In this document: positions 20,401-29,053 of the stretch, one piece after another
Position numbering within the stretch: the stretch's first letter is position 1
How the letters are laid out: the number at the start of each line of letters is the position of its first letter
Assembly: GCF_002954775.1 (NCBI RefSeq)
Contig: NZ_KZ672952.1
Location: forward strand, 376,883 to 440,882
Direction of reading: 5' to 3'
DNA: 64,000 nucleotides
Origin: Streptomyces geranii
GTDB taxonomy: Bacteria; Actinomycetota; Actinomycetes; Streptomycetales; Streptomycetaceae
Program-made: the position numbers and the translations under genes
Notes under the pieces: generated by a model
Databases searched by the model: none
What the model was told of the DNA's origin: nothing
What the model saw: only the letters and a program-made list of their open reading frames with translations

Positions 20401-21975
20401 CACTCCGGTAAGCGCCACGACCAGGTCGACCGAGCGCGTCATAGCGACCGCGACGCGGTCCCCGACCCGCACTCCCCCGTCGACCAGGAGCTGGGCGAAA
20501 GCGTTGACCCGCGCATCGAACTGACCGTAAGTGAGTTCGATGCCATCGCCGTCGGCGACGACCGCTACCGCGTCCGGGTCGGCCGCGACCCGACGGCGCA
20601 CCAGCGCGTCCACCGTCTCGGGCGCGACATCGAGCGCCTCGCCTCGTACCCACATCGAATCCGGACCATCAGCAACGGGTATGAATCCCGCACTCAGTTC
20701 GTGCAAGGTCTGGGCCGCCGACCCGTCGAGGACGGCATTGAGGAAACGGCTGAATTGTCCGGCGTGCAAGAACGGATCGCCCGTGGCCGACCCTGCGGAC
20801 AGCTCCAGCCGGATTCCGGTATCAGGATTGCGGTAGATCGCAAGATCGAGCGAGCCGACCGGTCCAGTGCTGATCGTTTCGGAGACCGCGTCGATATCAC
20901 CCAGACTCGGCGTCGACTCGAAAAGCCTGATGTTGATCGTCGGGAATGTGAGATACGAGGCCTGGCCACCAGACCACAGACGGGCGATCTGGTGATCTTC
21001 GACAGTCGTGTGACGCCGCGAATTCCTCAGCTGGCCCGCGACGATCCCGAGAACATTTCCGAAGGTGTCGTACGGGCTGATCTCAGTGACAACCGGAATC
21101 GCCCTCGAGATCGCACTCGGAGTTTTCAGCGATTCGCGGTCGTCTCGCAACATCAGCGGAACCCGGACCGCCACACAGTCACGACCGTCGACCAGAGCGG
21201 TGTAGACACCCCACAACGCGATCAGGGAATCGGTCCAGGAGACCCGAGCCGCGCGGGCGAACTGCTGAACCTTCGAGTAGGTGTCATCAGGTATCGGAAC
21301 GACAACCGGTCGACTCGACGACACGAAGACCCCGGACAAGTCCTCCACGATCTCGTGGCCGGCGTAATCGATTCCGAGGACACTGCTCCAGTACGTGACG
21401 TCTTCTTCGGCACTGGAATCGTTGCGCTTGTCGGCGTTTGTAATGTTTTTCAGGGTGCCGAACCAGCGGTCCGGGACCGAATCACCGGACTGCTGTGCGG
21501 AGTAGACCTCGGCGACCCGGCGGATGAACAGAGAAATGCTGTAGCCGTCGACGAGCAGGATGTTGGTGACCAGGATCCACGCCCAGGTGCCGTCCTCGCG
21601 ACGGACCAGGGTCGAGCAGGTCGTCGGCTCTCCCGAAGTGGCCGACGATCCGGTGAGCTGCTCGCGGGCCAGCACCCGGACCTCATCATCGCCATGGCCC
21701 GCGTCGACGATCTCCGTCGTGAGTGTCGTGGAGGTGTCGATGTATTGGAAAGGGACACCGTCGTCGTCCCCGAAACGAACCCGCAACGCGTCGGTCTCCG
21801 CGAAGACAGCACTGACCGAGGACGCGAACAGGGCCGGATCGACCGGGCCGTTCAGCCAGATCAACTGACCCGCACAGAACACCGAGGACTCGGGAGCAAG
21901 CTTCCGTGCCACCCAGTTGCCGCGCTGACTCGCAGTCAACTCCAGGCGATCGAAAGTCGTCAACGGAAGCCACAT
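14455..21975 (-). CDS. NRPS-2, two-module siderophore synthetase (beta-Ala, Ser) with a degenerate C-terminal E-like domain
   Basis: 2506 residues from ATG 21975 (AGAGAAG four bases upstream); an in-frame GTG at 22020 is the alternative. Domains: C-like (1-430, NILLVDG at 138 replacing HHxxxDG), A1 (445-945, pocket V-D-T-L-I-S-F-G-D, read as beta-alanine), T1 (MGGHSLL near 1005), C2 (HHAVDE near 1205), A2 (1520-2020, pocket D-V-W-H-F-S-L-V-D, a serine code), T2 (LGGDSIS near 2096), and a C-terminal C/E-fold domain (2110-2506) whose active motif reads HAAIVDR. T domains with GGDS commonly precede epimerases, but the second catalytic His is missing. There is no thioesterase. First module near-identical to NRPS-1. 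Iron box upstream at 22034-22050. Confidence 0.9.
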   Translation of the reverse strand: MWLPLTTFDRLELTASQRGNWVARKLAPESSVFCAGQLIWLNGPVDPALFASSVSAVFAETDALRVRFGDDDGVPFQYIDTSTTLTTEIVDAGHGDDEVRVLAREQLTGSSATSGEPTTCSTLVRREDGTWAWILVTNILLVDGYSISLFIRRVAEVYSAQQSGDSVPDRWFGTLKNITNADKRNDSSAEEDVTYWSSVLGIDYAGHEIVEDLSGVFVSSSRPVVVPIPDDTYSKVQQFARAARVSWTDSLIALWGVYTALVDGRDCVAVRVPLMLRDDRESLKTPSAISRAIPVVTEISPYDTFGNVLGIVAGQLRNSRRHTTVEDHQIARLWSGGQASYLTFPTINIRLFESTPSLGDIDAVSETISTGPVGSLDLAIYRNPDTGIRLELSAGSATGDPFLHAGQFSRFLNAVLDGSAAQTLHELSAGFIPVADGPDSMWVRGEALDVAPETVDALVRRRVAADPDAVAVVADGDGIELTYGQFDARVNAFAQLLVDGGVRVGDRVAVAMTRSVDLVVALTGVFRAGAAYVPIDPGYPAERVKHILDNAAPSVVITDQHTAGAHKNVLGEHPAPLLRIDDRDIQQHLATGQETAPALARSLNDLDVAVVIFTSGTTGHPKGVALTHRALANRLAWGQRVLDYRPGDVALSKSGVGFVDAVTELFGPMIAGARIVVVPAETAQDAAALLDTIARHRVTHLLTVPSLADVLVRQDDAPTALASIRLWISSGEALTPGTAATMRTTAPQAVLHNFYGSTEVTGDGTAATITGNTSIGAPVANTTAHVLDAWLRPVPAGVAGELYLGGVQLADGYVARPGLTADRFVADPFSDNGARLYRTGDVVRWNSVGELEYLGRSDDQVKIRGYRIEPGEIRAVLEQHPAVSGAAITALEHPAGGKYLAAYITTTSTSTTDAVPIDELREHLARVLPDYMVPTTFTRLDRFPVTANGKLDRHALPQPDLTTGAADGRPPQTATEIALAGIFRDVLHLSDDVDLGVDNDFFRMGGHSLLATRVAARANTLLGTALTLRDVFDHPRISELAQIADTTTATAATETPSTRIGELPRPTPLPVSYGQQALWLIDQLGGPGGRYVVPVVLRLGGDLDPDALIMAVRDVVSRHEALRTLLVEKDGTLRQVVVPANEAADRLSLLVEDVTGADAAGVDARVGAVVQAGFDLAVDIPIRVALLRAGADDWVFVVAVHHHAVDEWSFPSLLSDLSTAYEARAAGQEPGWTPLRVQYADYAIWQREVLGEASDSGSLLSEHLAYWQDVLAGAPEESAITPDRARPVVPTHRGADLRFAVDPEVVTGLRQVADEQGVSMFMMLQSATALTVSALGAGADVVIGSPVGGRTEDGLEDLVGYFVNTLPIRHRFHAGDSIADVLRNTRRTVLGGFDHQAAPFEEITRALGTERFAGRNPLFQIMLTHRVADSRRPRGLRIGNVTTTPSPAAVGAVKTDLDLDIFDSLNDLSGKLSYATDLFDGATAERFVAVLKSVLETIAAGPEARVGDLDLLPAPESRQLDAWSCGETLDVPGATLEELVRRQVAASPDAVAVIADDGGELTYGELDARVNALAHLLVEEGVRVGDRVAVALPRSADLVVALAGVIRAGAAYVPIDPDYPAERVKHILADAEPRAVITDRHTSGAQHHVLTDHPVRIVLIDDEPVRQHLDAGVIAPPRLSRPLLPSDAAYVIFTSGTTGRPKGVQINHEAIVNRLWWMRDLYRIGASDRVLLKTPFTFDVSVWEFFLPLVTGAVVVVAQEGGHKDPQYLLEVIDRRAVTVTHFVPSMLQAFLTSGPDRTSVGSLRRVFCSGEALPVSPAAGAVALFENAELHNLYGPTEAAVDVTAHPVVQAGLVDAVGVPIGVPVANTTARVLDAWLRPVPVGVAGELYLGGVQLADGYVARAGLTADRFVADPFSDQGARLYRTGDVVQWNSLGQLEYLGRSDDQVKIRGYRIELGEISAVLEQHPGVTGAVIATLEHPAGAKYLAAYVTTASATTASATTAEDALLFDALREHLAQSLPDYMVPATFLRLDRFPVTANGKLDRRALPQPSLAAGTADGRPPETDTEIALAGIFRDVLHLGDDVDLGVDNDFFRLGGDSISAARLVAYAREHDLTFKLSEVFVGRTIGALAAQLAPPTHDAISTEPVLVPTSAALERLREADTAPDEYVFTELINLPARSTSESVASSFRSLVANTDALRLSVDATGRRLWFTYLLPPETVQPQSVELTADTNVSVDAIRSAAVDLIDISTGRPAALAFTHNPEQTVAVLAVHAAIVDRASLHRLAEALRQAVSGVVDVSRPLALVPALEAIEAAGDAVATDGLDHWKGLLARARTIDVSTFAQATASTFRWDSSLTEGVVSKAIRDALHSTGIAPLIGGVVDEDVPLTPAHNAMSVGPFTAVATIALDEAEAEVEPTGTAELALLRYHNKAGRRALRRAPSPAVLLTRVYGPDSGSPTPEGTELLYRAVVRYHIAPDTTTITFLGFAEKVVTDLRAALVDDLC

Positions 21976-22052
21976 CCACTTCTCTTGAGACCAGGTCGAG
22001 CCGACCGAGGCAAGGATCACCGTAACCCTAATGAAGGTAAGGCTAACCTTGC
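18739..22052 (-). repeat. Duplicated block, copy 2 (promoter plus C*-A-T module of NRPS-2)
   Basis: Direct-repeat partner of 4210-7567. Identity runs from the iron box through T1 to the first ten or so residues of C2 and then collapses, placing a recombination boundary inside C2. This copy is about 44 bases shorter, partly from fewer GGTGCT hexamers. Confidence 0.85.
22034..22050. promoter_or_regulatory. Iron box upstream of NRPS-2
   Basis: AAGGTAAGGCTAACCTT, a near-palindrome with the IdeR/DmdR core. It lies between the NRPS-2 start and the end of the ABC import ATPase gene, giving a leader of about 50 bases to the ATG at 21975. Confidence 0.8.
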
Positions 22053-22075
22053 AACGCGGGGTGCGGTGTGCGTGG

Positions 22076-22963
22076 TCAGGTCGTTTCGGTTTTGGGTGCC
22101 GCTGGGGGGCGTTCGCGGCCCAAGGGCACGACTGACGGGGTACCGGCGACCGGATCGGGAACGACGAGGCAGCGGAGTCCGAAGACCTCCTGCACGAGGT
22201 CGGCGGTCACGATCTCGGCCGGCGAGCCCTCGGCGACGACACGGCCGTCCTTCATGGCGATCAGGTGCGTGGCATAGCGGGCGGCATGGTTCAGGTCGTG
22301 CAGCACGGCGACCAGGGTGTGGCCGACGTGGTGCAGGTCGGTGAACAGCTCCATCAGCTCGATCTGATGGGTGATGTCGAGGAAGGTGGTCGGCTCGTCG
22401 AGCAGCATGATGCTCGTGTGCTGCGCGAGCGCCATGGCCACCCACACCCGCTGGCGCTGACCACCCGACAACTCGTCCACCAGGCGGCCGGACAGCTCGG
22501 TGACCGAGGTCTGGTCCATCGCTCGCAGTACGGCCTGCTCGTCGGCCTCGGTCCACTGCCGGATGAACCCCTGATGCGGATACCGGCCCCTGGCCACCAG
22601 ATCGCCCACGGTGATGCCCTCGGGGGCGATGGAGGACTGCGGCAGCAGTCCGACCCGCCGCGCCACCTCCTTGGTCTTGAACGAGTTGATGTCGGCACCG
22701 TCGAGAACGACCTGCCCGGCCGACGGTTTCAACAGCCGGGACAGGCCGCGGAGCAGGGTGGACTTGCCGCACGCGTTCGGACCCACGATCACGGTGAACG
22801 ACTCGTCGGGGATCTCCACCGACAGCTCTCGGGAGATGACGCGTTTGTCGTAGCCGAGAGTCGCCGACTCCACGTGGAGCCGTGAGCCGCTCGGGGACGG
22901 AGTGGACCTGGATGCGTCTCCCGCTGCCGAAAGATCGTCGACGGCGCTGGTGTGGGTACTCAA
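22076..22963 (-). CDS. Ferric-siderophore ABC importer, ATP-binding subunit (FepC/FecE family)
   Basis: 295 residues with all ATPase motifs: Walker A (GPNACGKST, about 59-67), Q-loop (LLPQS), signature ([15 protein letters not shown]), Walker B ([12 protein letters not shown]) and a switch His ([14 protein letters not shown]). The last gene of a minus-strand operon, overlapping the permease upstream by four bases. It powers import of the ferric siderophore through the two FecCD permeases. A 70-codon deleted relic of a very similar gene lies at 7571-7783. Confidence 0.93.
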   Translation of the reverse strand: MSTHTSAVDDLSAAGDASRSTPSPSGSRLHVESATLGYDKRVISRELSVEIPDESFTVIVGPNACGKSTLLRGLSRLLKPSAGQVVLDGADINSFKTKEVARRVGLLPQSSIAPEGITVGDLVARGRYPHQGFIRQWTEADEQAVLRAMDQTSVTELSGRLVDELSGGQRQRVWVAMALAQHTSIMLLDEPTTFLDITHQIELMELFTDLHHVGHTLVAVLHDLNHAARYATHLIAMKDGRVVAEGSPAEIVTADLVQEVFGLRCLVVPDPVAGTPSVVPLGRERPPAAPKTETT

Positions 22964-24069
22964 AGGTGTCTCCTGGCCTCGGTGATCAGCAGCCAGCCGA
23001 GGTATCCACCGCCGAGCATGACGGTGATGATGCCGACCGGCAACGGGGTTGGGGCGATGTGCTGGGCGATGTAGTCCGCCGTCAGACAGAGCAGCGCGCC
23101 GACCAGGGCGGCGGGAGCGAGGGTGATTCCCGCGGCGCGGGTCAACCGGCGTCCGATCTGTGGCGCGAGCAGCGAAATGAACGCGATCGGGCCCGACACG
23201 GCGGTGACCGTCGCGGTCAACGCCACCCCCAGCACGATCAGCCGGAGGCGAGTTGCCGAGACCCGCACTCCCTGGGCCGCCGCCGCGTCGTCACCCAGCT
23301 CCAGTTGCCGCATCTGCCGACTCGACATCCCCGCCAGCACCAGGAGTACGGCGACGCAGGCGGCGCCGAAGGTTACCTGGGCCGAGGAGACGCCGTTGAG
23401 TGACCCGGCTCCCCATGCCGCGGCGGCCATCGCCTTGTCCAGGTCGGCCTTGAGGATCAGCCAGGTGTTGAGCGAGCCGAGCATCGCCGAGATGCCGATG
23501 CCCACGACGATCAGGCGGAATCCCTGCACACCTCGTTGGTAGGCGAGCAGGTACACGGCGACGGCCGCCGCGGTTCCGCCGATCAGGGCTCCGCCGGCCA
23601 ACTGCCAGTAGGTTCCGTTGACGAGGAGGATCACGATCAGCGCCCCGGTGTAGGAGCCCTGGGAGAACCCGATGATGTAGGGGTCGGCGAGCGGGTTGCG
23701 CATCGTCGACTGGAAGACCGCGCCGCTCACCCCCAGCGCGGCGCCGAACACCAGCGCCGCGGCGACGCGGGGCAGCCGCCACTCGACCACGATGTCGTGG
23801 GCGAGCCCGGTCGTCCCACCGGTCAGCGCGGAGATCACCTCGCCTGGACTGAGCTGGTACGAGCCGGTCATCAGCGCGAGCACGGCCATGCAGGCGATCG
23901 CCAGCGCGAGGACCGCGCAGACGATGACCGCGCGCCAGTCGAGCCGGACCGCGACCTTCCGGCGCCGCAGCACCAGCACCCGCCGCCCGAAGTCCACCCG
24001 GCGCGTCCCCGGCGACGAGGCGGTCCGGGAGGAACCAGCATGCGGATCGAGTCCGCTGCGCGTGCTCAT
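22960..24069 (-). CDS. Ferric-siderophore ABC importer permease (FecCD family), subunit 2
   Basis: 369 residues. An N-terminal cytoplasmic tail of about 45 residues is followed by the multi-helix FecCD permease fold, including ALGVSGAVFQSTMRNPLADPYIIG and ALTATVTAVSGPIAFISLLAPQIGRRL, the segments that contact the ATPase and the binding protein. It overlaps both neighbours (ATGA-type), so the import operon is translated as a unit. Inner-membrane half of the heterodimeric channel with the next gene upstream. Confidence 0.92.
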   Translation of the reverse strand: MSTRSGLDPHAGSSRTASSPGTRRVDFGRRVLVLRRRKVAVRLDWRAVIVCAVLALAIACMAVLALMTGSYQLSPGEVISALTGGTTGLAHDIVVEWRLPRVAAALVFGAALGVSGAVFQSTMRNPLADPYIIGFSQGSYTGALIVILLVNGTYWQLAGGALIGGTAAAVAVYLLAYQRGVQGFRLIVVGIGISAMLGSLNTWLILKADLDKAMAAAAWGAGSLNGVSSAQVTFGAACVAVLLVLAGMSSRQMRQLELGDDAAAAQGVRVSATRLRLIVLGVALTATVTAVSGPIAFISLLAPQIGRRLTRAAGITLAPAALVGALLCLTADYIAQHIAPTPLPVGIITVMLGGGYLGWLLITEARRHL

Positions 24070-25112
24070 AGCCCGCTCGCTTTCTTCTGCCGCACCAGGG
24101 CGATGAGCACGGGGGCGCCGACGAAGGCGGTGACGATGCCCACGGGGATCTCGCCGGGCCGCATCACGACCCGCCCGAGAATGTCGGAGGACAGGAGCAG
24201 GATCGGGGCCAGCAGCGCGCTGTAGGCGAAGATCCAGCGCTGGTCCGGGCCGACGATCCAGCGCGCGACGTGCGGGACCATCAGTCCGACGAAGCCGATC
24301 GGCCCGGCGATCGCGGTGGCGCCGCCGGCGAGCAGGGTCAGCGCGATGATCGCGATGATCCGGGTGCGTACCAGCCGGACGCCCTGGGCGACGGCCAGTT
24401 CGTCACCAAGGGCCATGGCGTTGAGCGGGCCTGACACCGCGAAAGCCAGGACGAGCGCGATCGCGAAGAACGGCAGGGTCGGCCACAGCAGGTCGAGCGG
24501 GCGGCTCACGATCGAACCGGCGTCCCAGGATCGCATGACGTCGAAGGCGTCCGGGTTGGTCAGTTGGAGTGCCGAACCGGCCCCCATGAGCACCGAGCCG
24601 ACGCAGAGCCCGGCAAGAACCATCATCACCGGCGATTGGCCGCGTCGGGTCGATCCGAGGACGAGCACCGTGAGCGTGACGATCAGCGCTCCGCCGAAGG
24701 CGAACCACATGTAGCCCTGGATGTCGCGGATTCCGAGCAGCCCCACGGCCACCGTCACCGCGAAGGAGGCGCCCGCGTTCAGCCCGAGGATGCCCGCATC
24801 GGCCAGCGGATTGCGGGTCAGCGCCTGGATCAACGCCCCCGAGACCCCCAGCGCCATACCCACGACCAGTCCGACGACGGTTCGCGGCAGCCGGAAGTCA
24901 CGGACCGCGAACTGATCGATGTCTTTCGACGGATGGAACAGGGCATCCCACACCACGGTGGGCGGGATGGCCGTCGATCCGATCATCATGCTCGCCACCA
25001 GCAACCCGAGGAGCACCGCGAGCGCGACGGCCAGGCCGATCAGACGACGACGCGGTCCGGGCACCGTTCTGGTGTCCGGACCGACGGGTCGTCCCAGGGC
25101 GAGGTCCGTCAC
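24066..25112 (-). CDS. Ferric-siderophore ABC importer permease (FecCD family), subunit 1
   Basis: 348 residues, hydrophobic throughout. The FecCD signature region ALGVSGALIQALTRNPLADAGILG and the coupling segment ATAIAGPIGFVGLMVPHVARWI are present. The GTG start overlaps the stop of the lipoprotein gene. It pairs with the neighbouring permease and is expected to form the membrane channel for the ferric complex delivered by the binding lipoprotein. Confidence 0.92.
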   Translation of the reverse strand: MTDLALGRPVGPDTRTVPGPRRRLIGLAVALAVLLGLLVASMMIGSTAIPPTVVWDALFHPSKDIDQFAVRDFRLPRTVVGLVVGMALGVSGALIQALTRNPLADAGILGLNAGASFAVTVAVGLLGIRDIQGYMWFAFGGALIVTLTVLVLGSTRRGQSPVMMVLAGLCVGSVLMGAGSALQLTNPDAFDVMRSWDAGSIVSRPLDLLWPTLPFFAIALVLAFAVSGPLNAMALGDELAVAQGVRLVRTRIIAIIALTLLAGGATAIAGPIGFVGLMVPHVARWIVGPDQRWIFAYSALLAPILLLSSDILGRVVMRPGEIPVGIVTAFVGAPVLIALVRQKKASGL

Positions 25113-26110
25113 TGCTTGGCTGCGGGGAGGGACGCCAGTGCGGTGTCGAGCGATGCCAGGTACCGCAGAACGGCGCCGTAGGAGTTGTTGCCGGGGCAGA
25201 AGACACCGAGCGCGTCACCGGACTTCACGGTGGACAGCTCCTTCCAGGTGTTGGTCTGGACCACCGGAGCGAAGGCCTCTGTCGGCTGGCCCTTGGCGTC
25301 GGCGGGGTAGGTGATCACGTTGTACTTGGACAGCTTCGTGAGCTGCTCGAAGGGCAAGGACGTGTAGGCCAGGGGGTCGGCGCCGGCGGCTGCCTTGGGG
25401 AAGTTCAGGCCGATGTCCTCCTGGGCGATTTCGACGCACCCGATGTCCGCGATGACGAACGTCCCGGGATCGGAGCTCGAGTAGCGGTCGAGATTGACGA
25501 ACTTGGTGTTCTTGATGAGGCCCGCGTACTTCTGCTTCATCTCGGCGATACGTGCCTCGTAGTCCGCCTTCTGGCTGTCGAGCGCGTCCTTCACGTTGCC
25601 GGCGTCAGCAATCGAGTCGGCGAGGGTCCTCCACTCGGTGTCGAGTCCCCAGAAGGCCGTCGGGGCTATCGCCTCGAGTTGCTTCTCGATCTTCTTGAAC
25701 TCGGCATCGGGAATCTGGACCAAGATGAGGTCCGGCTTGAGGCTGGCGACCTTTTCGAGGTCCACCTCGTCACCGAGGTCCGTGGCCTTCTCGTACGTCG
25801 CGCGCTGGTCCTCCGGCAACAGGCTGAGTTCGGACTCCTCCACCCCGGTGACGCCCACCGGCTTGCCACCCATGTCGATGAACGGCAGGTCCGTGTTGCC
25901 GATCGTGACGACCCGCTTCGGGGCGTTGGGGACCTTGATGTCGCCGTTGCCGGCCTTGACGGTGTGGGTCTCGTCGGTCTTGGCGGCGGTCTTGTCGCTG
26001 CTGGTGTCGGAGCTGTCGTCGGAGCTGCCGCAGGCCGTGAGGACGAGCGCGGCGCTCAGGATCGCGGCGGTCAGGGCCGCACGGCGCCGTCTCGGGTGTG
26101 TCGTGGTCAT
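25109..26110 (-). CDS. Ferric-siderophore-binding lipoprotein (FecB/FepB family)
   Basis: 333 residues. The N-terminus RRRRAALTAAILSAALVLTAC is a lipoprotein signal with lipobox LTAC, so the mature protein is membrane-anchored. A Ser/Asp-rich tether precedes the periplasmic-binding-protein fold (RVVTIGNTDLPFIDMGGKPVGV...). The ATG at 26110 has AAAGGAA upstream; an ATG at 26137 is a less likely alternative. It sits 41 bases after the SIP copy 2 stop and overlaps the permease gene, consistent with one transcript from the iron box at 28092-28110. Confidence 0.9.
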   Translation of the reverse strand: MTTTHPRRRRAALTAAILSAALVLTACGSSDDSSDTSSDKTAAKTDETHTVKAGNGDIKVPNAPKRVVTIGNTDLPFIDMGGKPVGVTGVEESELSLLPEDQRATYEKATDLGDEVDLEKVASLKPDLILVQIPDAEFKKIEKQLEAIAPTAFWGLDTEWRTLADSIADAGNVKDALDSQKADYEARIAEMKQKYAGLIKNTKFVNLDRYSSSDPGTFVIADIGCVEIAQEDIGLNFPKAAAGADPLAYTSLPFEQLTKLSKYNVITYPADAKGQPTEAFAPVVQTNTWKELSTVKSGDALGVFCPGNNSYGAVLRYLASLDTALASLPAAKQ

Positions 26111-26151
26111 GAGTGTGCTTTTCCTTTTCTTCTTCATCGGGGCGCGGGGGG

Positions 26152-28017
26152 TCAGTGGGGGCCGGCGGGTACGAGTTCGTGGACTGTGGTGCCCCAACCG
26201 ACGGTGTGCGTGGCTGTGCGGACCAGTCCGGCGCGAGTGATCACCGAGTCGAGTTCAGCCGCGGTGCGCAGGCCGGAGCCGTGCACGGTGAGGCCGAGCA
26301 GGTCTGCTTCGCCGTCGTGCTCGGCCAGGGCGCCGGTGTCGAAGAGCTCCTCGATCAGCAGCACCCGGCCGCCGGGGAGGAGGTTCTCGGCTGCCCGGCG
26401 CAGTGCGTGGGCGGCGTCCGGGTCGGGCAGGGCTTTGAGGGCGCGGCTGATGAACACGGCGTCGGAGGCCGGGCCGGGCTCGAAGACGGATTGCTCGATC
26501 ACGCCGACCCGCGCACGCTGCTGCTCGTCGGGGATGGTGGCGGGCAGGTCGCGGCGCAGCCAGTCGGCCTGGGCGGGCAGCGCGCAGATCGTCACGCGCA
26601 GGTCGTCGTGGACGGCGACGAACTCACCGGCCTGGGCGCCCGCGCCACCGGAGTGGATCACCAGATGCCGGACCCCGGCGAGCAGTTCGGACTTGGCGAT
26701 CGACATGGCCAGGGCGGGCTGGAACTTCGCCAGGCGTTCCAGGTAGCGGTCCTCGTAGTCCTGTTCGGCTCGCACGTCGGCGAAGGTCTGCCCGGTCACG
26801 GACGCGTAGGAGGGACGGCCGGTGCGGATCGACTCGGTGAGTCCATGGAGGCCGAGCGTCTCCCGGCCCACCACCCCGGCAGGGTGCAGCGTGTCGGCCA
26901 TGAACTCGTTGGTCAGAACCTCGCCCACCGCCGTCAGCCCGTAGCGGCCCGGTTCGGTCTCGGTCACGATGTCCACGGTGTGCAGGTAGCGCAGCAGCTT
27001 GCCCAGCGCCCGCTCATCGCTTCCGGTCCGGCCCGCCAGGTCCGCGACACCGGTGACGCCACGGGAGATCAGCTCGGGTACGCCCAGCTCGACGGCGGTG
27101 CGGATCGCGATCGGCCGGATCAGCTCGGTCAGTTCGTGGAGCTTCTCGAACGGCGTGATCGACTTCTCGGGGTCGGGTATCGCCTCGTCGGTCTCCAGGA
27201 CGACGACCTCGCCGCGGCGCCAGTATCCGGCGAACTCGATGTCCTCCTTCGGCACCGCCCGGTCTTCGACCAGATGGCGGCGCAGATCCCGTACCGCCGT
27301 GTGCTCCCCCGCGACCCAGGCGAACGGACGCCCCTCCCACCAGTCGGTGTTCCCGACCGCGTCCCGCAGAAGGCTGGTCGTACCCGCCTCGGCGCCGGCG
27401 CGTACCAACCAGGTCACCTCGACGTGCGGCAGCGCCCGCAGTTCCAGCCGGTGGGCATCCTCGGCGACCTCGACGAACACCTGTGCCCGCGCGTTGTCGG
27501 GGAGTTCGTCGAGCAGGCGGGCGATCGCGGGGATCGCGGTGTCGTCACCGGCGACAAGGAGCCAGTCCGTGTCGTGCGGGAGCGCGCGAGACGCGCTCGG
27601 GCCGTAGAAGTGGATCCTGTCTCCGACCTGGGCGCGGTACGCCCAGGTGGTGCCCACGCCGACGCCGTGCCTGACGAAGTCCACGTCCAGCTCGCCCGCC
27701 TCGGGGTCCCAGCGGCGCACCGTGTAGACCTTCGACAGGGGCCGCGGGTTCCTCGGCAGGTCCACGCCCTTCTCCTGCTGCACCGGCAGCACCGGCTCGG
27801 CATGGCCGGGGTAGCGGAACACCAGACGGACGGCGTCATCGAATCCAGGGGAGTCGAAGGCCGGTTGTGGGAAGCCGTTCGCCGAGGTGAACTCGCGGAG
27901 TTGCTCACCGCTCAGTGTGATCCGTCGCATCCCCGGCGTCAGGTCCACCACCCGCACGACTTCGACCTCCCGCAGGGTCAGGGGGTACACCGTGAGACGG
28001 CGTGAGGTCTTCGGCAT
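26152..28017 (-). CDS. SIP-type ferric-siderophore reductase fused to a methyltransferase-like domain, copy 2
   Basis: 621 residues, paralogous to the protein at 12550-14400 along its whole length. The SIP half (about 1-270) has GMRRITLSGEQLREF, YTVRRWDPEAGELDVDF and HGVGVGTTWAY. The methyltransferase-like half has a partly retained loop (IHSGGAGAQAGEF) but His in place of the usual acidic/valine start, so SAM binding is doubtful. First gene of the import operon, followed by the binding lipoprotein, with an iron box 75 bases upstream. Its position with the importer argues that it reduces the ferric complex after uptake; copy 1 sits with the synthetase instead. Confidence 0.87.
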   Translation of the reverse strand: MPKTSRRLTVYPLTLREVEVVRVVDLTPGMRRITLSGEQLREFTSANGFPQPAFDSPGFDDAVRLVFRYPGHAEPVLPVQQEKGVDLPRNPRPLSKVYTVRRWDPEAGELDVDFVRHGVGVGTTWAYRAQVGDRIHFYGPSASRALPHDTDWLLVAGDDTAIPAIARLLDELPDNARAQVFVEVAEDAHRLELRALPHVEVTWLVRAGAEAGTTSLLRDAVGNTDWWEGRPFAWVAGEHTAVRDLRRHLVEDRAVPKEDIEFAGYWRRGEVVVLETDEAIPDPEKSITPFEKLHELTELIRPIAIRTAVELGVPELISRGVTGVADLAGRTGSDERALGKLLRYLHTVDIVTETEPGRYGLTAVGEVLTNEFMADTLHPAGVVGRETLGLHGLTESIRTGRPSYASVTGQTFADVRAEQDYEDRYLERLAKFQPALAMSIAKSELLAGVRHLVIHSGGAGAQAGEFVAVHDDLRVTICALPAQADWLRRDLPATIPDEQQRARVGVIEQSVFEPGPASDAVFISRALKALPDPDAAHALRRAAENLLPGGRVLLIEELFDTGALAEHDGEADLLGLTVHGSGLRTAAELDSVITRAGLVRTATHTVGWGTTVHELVPAGPH

Positions 28018-28091
28018 GCTGAGAGCGGGCCTTTCCGATCTTCTTCCGGGCTGATGAGGTCGCGCTCCATCGACGCAGGCCTCGGATCATA

Positions 28092-28110
28092 TTAGGTAAC
28101 CCTTACCTTA
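28092..28110. promoter_or_regulatory. Iron box upstream of the SIP-importer operon
   Basis: TTAGGTAACCCTTACCTTA matches the consensus at 14 of 19 positions by eye and keeps both outer arms. It lies 75 bases before the SIP copy 2 start. The 158 bases from here to the end of panD hold no other recognisable feature. Confidence 0.75.
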
Positions 28111-28268
28111 AAAGCCAGCCATCAACACCGGCGGCCCGCCGCCGACTTCGGGAGTACGGTCACCGTGCGGTCGTGACCGAGTCGGGCACCGTTGCCGACG
28201 TAGTCGCAGCGTCGGGACAGAGGCCCACAAGCACCCGTTCGCGATGTCACCGGCTTGGTGACGAAGGC

Positions 28269-28682
28269 TCACCCCACGCGAGAGGAGATCTGATCCTCCG
28301 CCCCTGGGACCGGCTCGGCGAGGTCGTTGCCCAAGGCGATGATGCGGTTGGTGGCGTCGACGTGTACGACCTTGGGCTGGTAGCCGGCCAGTTCGGACTC
28401 CTCGGCCAGCACGAAGGACATGATGATCACCAGGTCGCCGGGGTGGACGAGATGCGCCGCCGCGCCGTTGATGCAGATCTCGCCACTGCCGGCGGGCCCG
28501 ATGATGATGTAGGTCTCGAGACGGGCCCCGTTGGTGATGTCGACGACCTGAACCTTCTCACCTTCCATCAGGCCCGCGGCGCGCGCGAGGTCTTCATCGA
28601 GTGTCAGCGAACCCACGTAGTGCAAGTCGGCCTGGGTGACAGTGGCGCGGTGGATTTTTCCGCCCAGGACTTCGCGAAGCAT
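28269..28682 (-). CDS. panD: Aspartate 1-decarboxylase (makes beta-alanine)
   Basis: 137 residues, normal for the family. The self-cleavage site HYVGSLT puts Gly24-Ser25 exactly where the pyruvoyl cofactor forms, and the Arg/Tyr/Asn substrate residues ([16 protein letters not shown]) are present. It converts L-aspartate to beta-alanine. As a third gene after the ornithine hydroxylase and mbtH in an iron-boxed operon, it is best explained as a dedicated beta-alanine supply for the two A1 domains rather than the pantothenate housekeeping copy. The gap to mbtH is 74 bases. Confidence 0.93.
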   Translation of the reverse strand: MLREVLGGKIHRATVTQADLHYVGSLTLDEDLARAAGLMEGEKVQVVDITNGARLETYIIIGPAGSGEICINGAAAHLVHPGDLVIIMSFVLAEESELAGYQPKVVHVDATNRIIALGNDLAEPVPGAEDQISSRVG

Positions 28683-28756
28683 GTCCGGCTCCTCTTCCTC
28701 TATGAGTTGTGCGGGGTGGGTTCTGCGGATAAGTCGATGCTGTTCGGGCCGACTCG

Positions 28757-29032
28757 CTACGCAAGGGCGGCATCGGAGGTGCCGGCGGCCTTGTCGGTGT
28801 CGTGTGTCTCGTACCGGGAGATGTGATCGCGCAACGACTTAGGGCGGATGTCGGTCCAGTGCTCGTCGATCCAGTCGAGTACTTCCTGGCGCGGTCTGCC
28901 GCCGGGTTCGCCGTACGCGATGCTCCAACCGGTCGGCACCGGCTTGAACGTCGGCCACAACGAGTGCTGCTCCTCGCGGTTGGTCAGCGCGTAGAAGGAA
29001 CCGTTGTCGTCGTCGAACGGGTTCTGGGCCAT
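28757..29032 (-). CDS. MbtH-like protein, NRPS adenylation-domain chaperone
   Basis: 91 residues with the family core [14 protein letters not shown] and [12 protein letters not shown]-terminal tail of about 20 residues extends past the core. MbtH proteins bind A domains in the cytosol and are needed for their folding or activity. The start has GAGGAG upstream, and the gene is 21 bases downstream of the hydroxylase in the same orientation. Confidence 0.95.
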   Translation of the reverse strand: MAQNPFDDDNGSFYALTNREEQHSLWPTFKPVPTGWSIAYGEPGGRPRQEVLDWIDEHWTDIRPKSLRDHISRYETHDTDKAAGTSDAALA

Positions 29033-29053
29033 GAGTGCTGCTCCTCGTTGTTC

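Noticed and set aside
20257..22344. Long plus-strand open frame over the 5' part of NRPS-2
   Set aside because: Shadow of the NRPS on the other strand. The matching stretch opposite NRPS-1 shows the same pattern, and it crosses the iron box and the ATPase gene.
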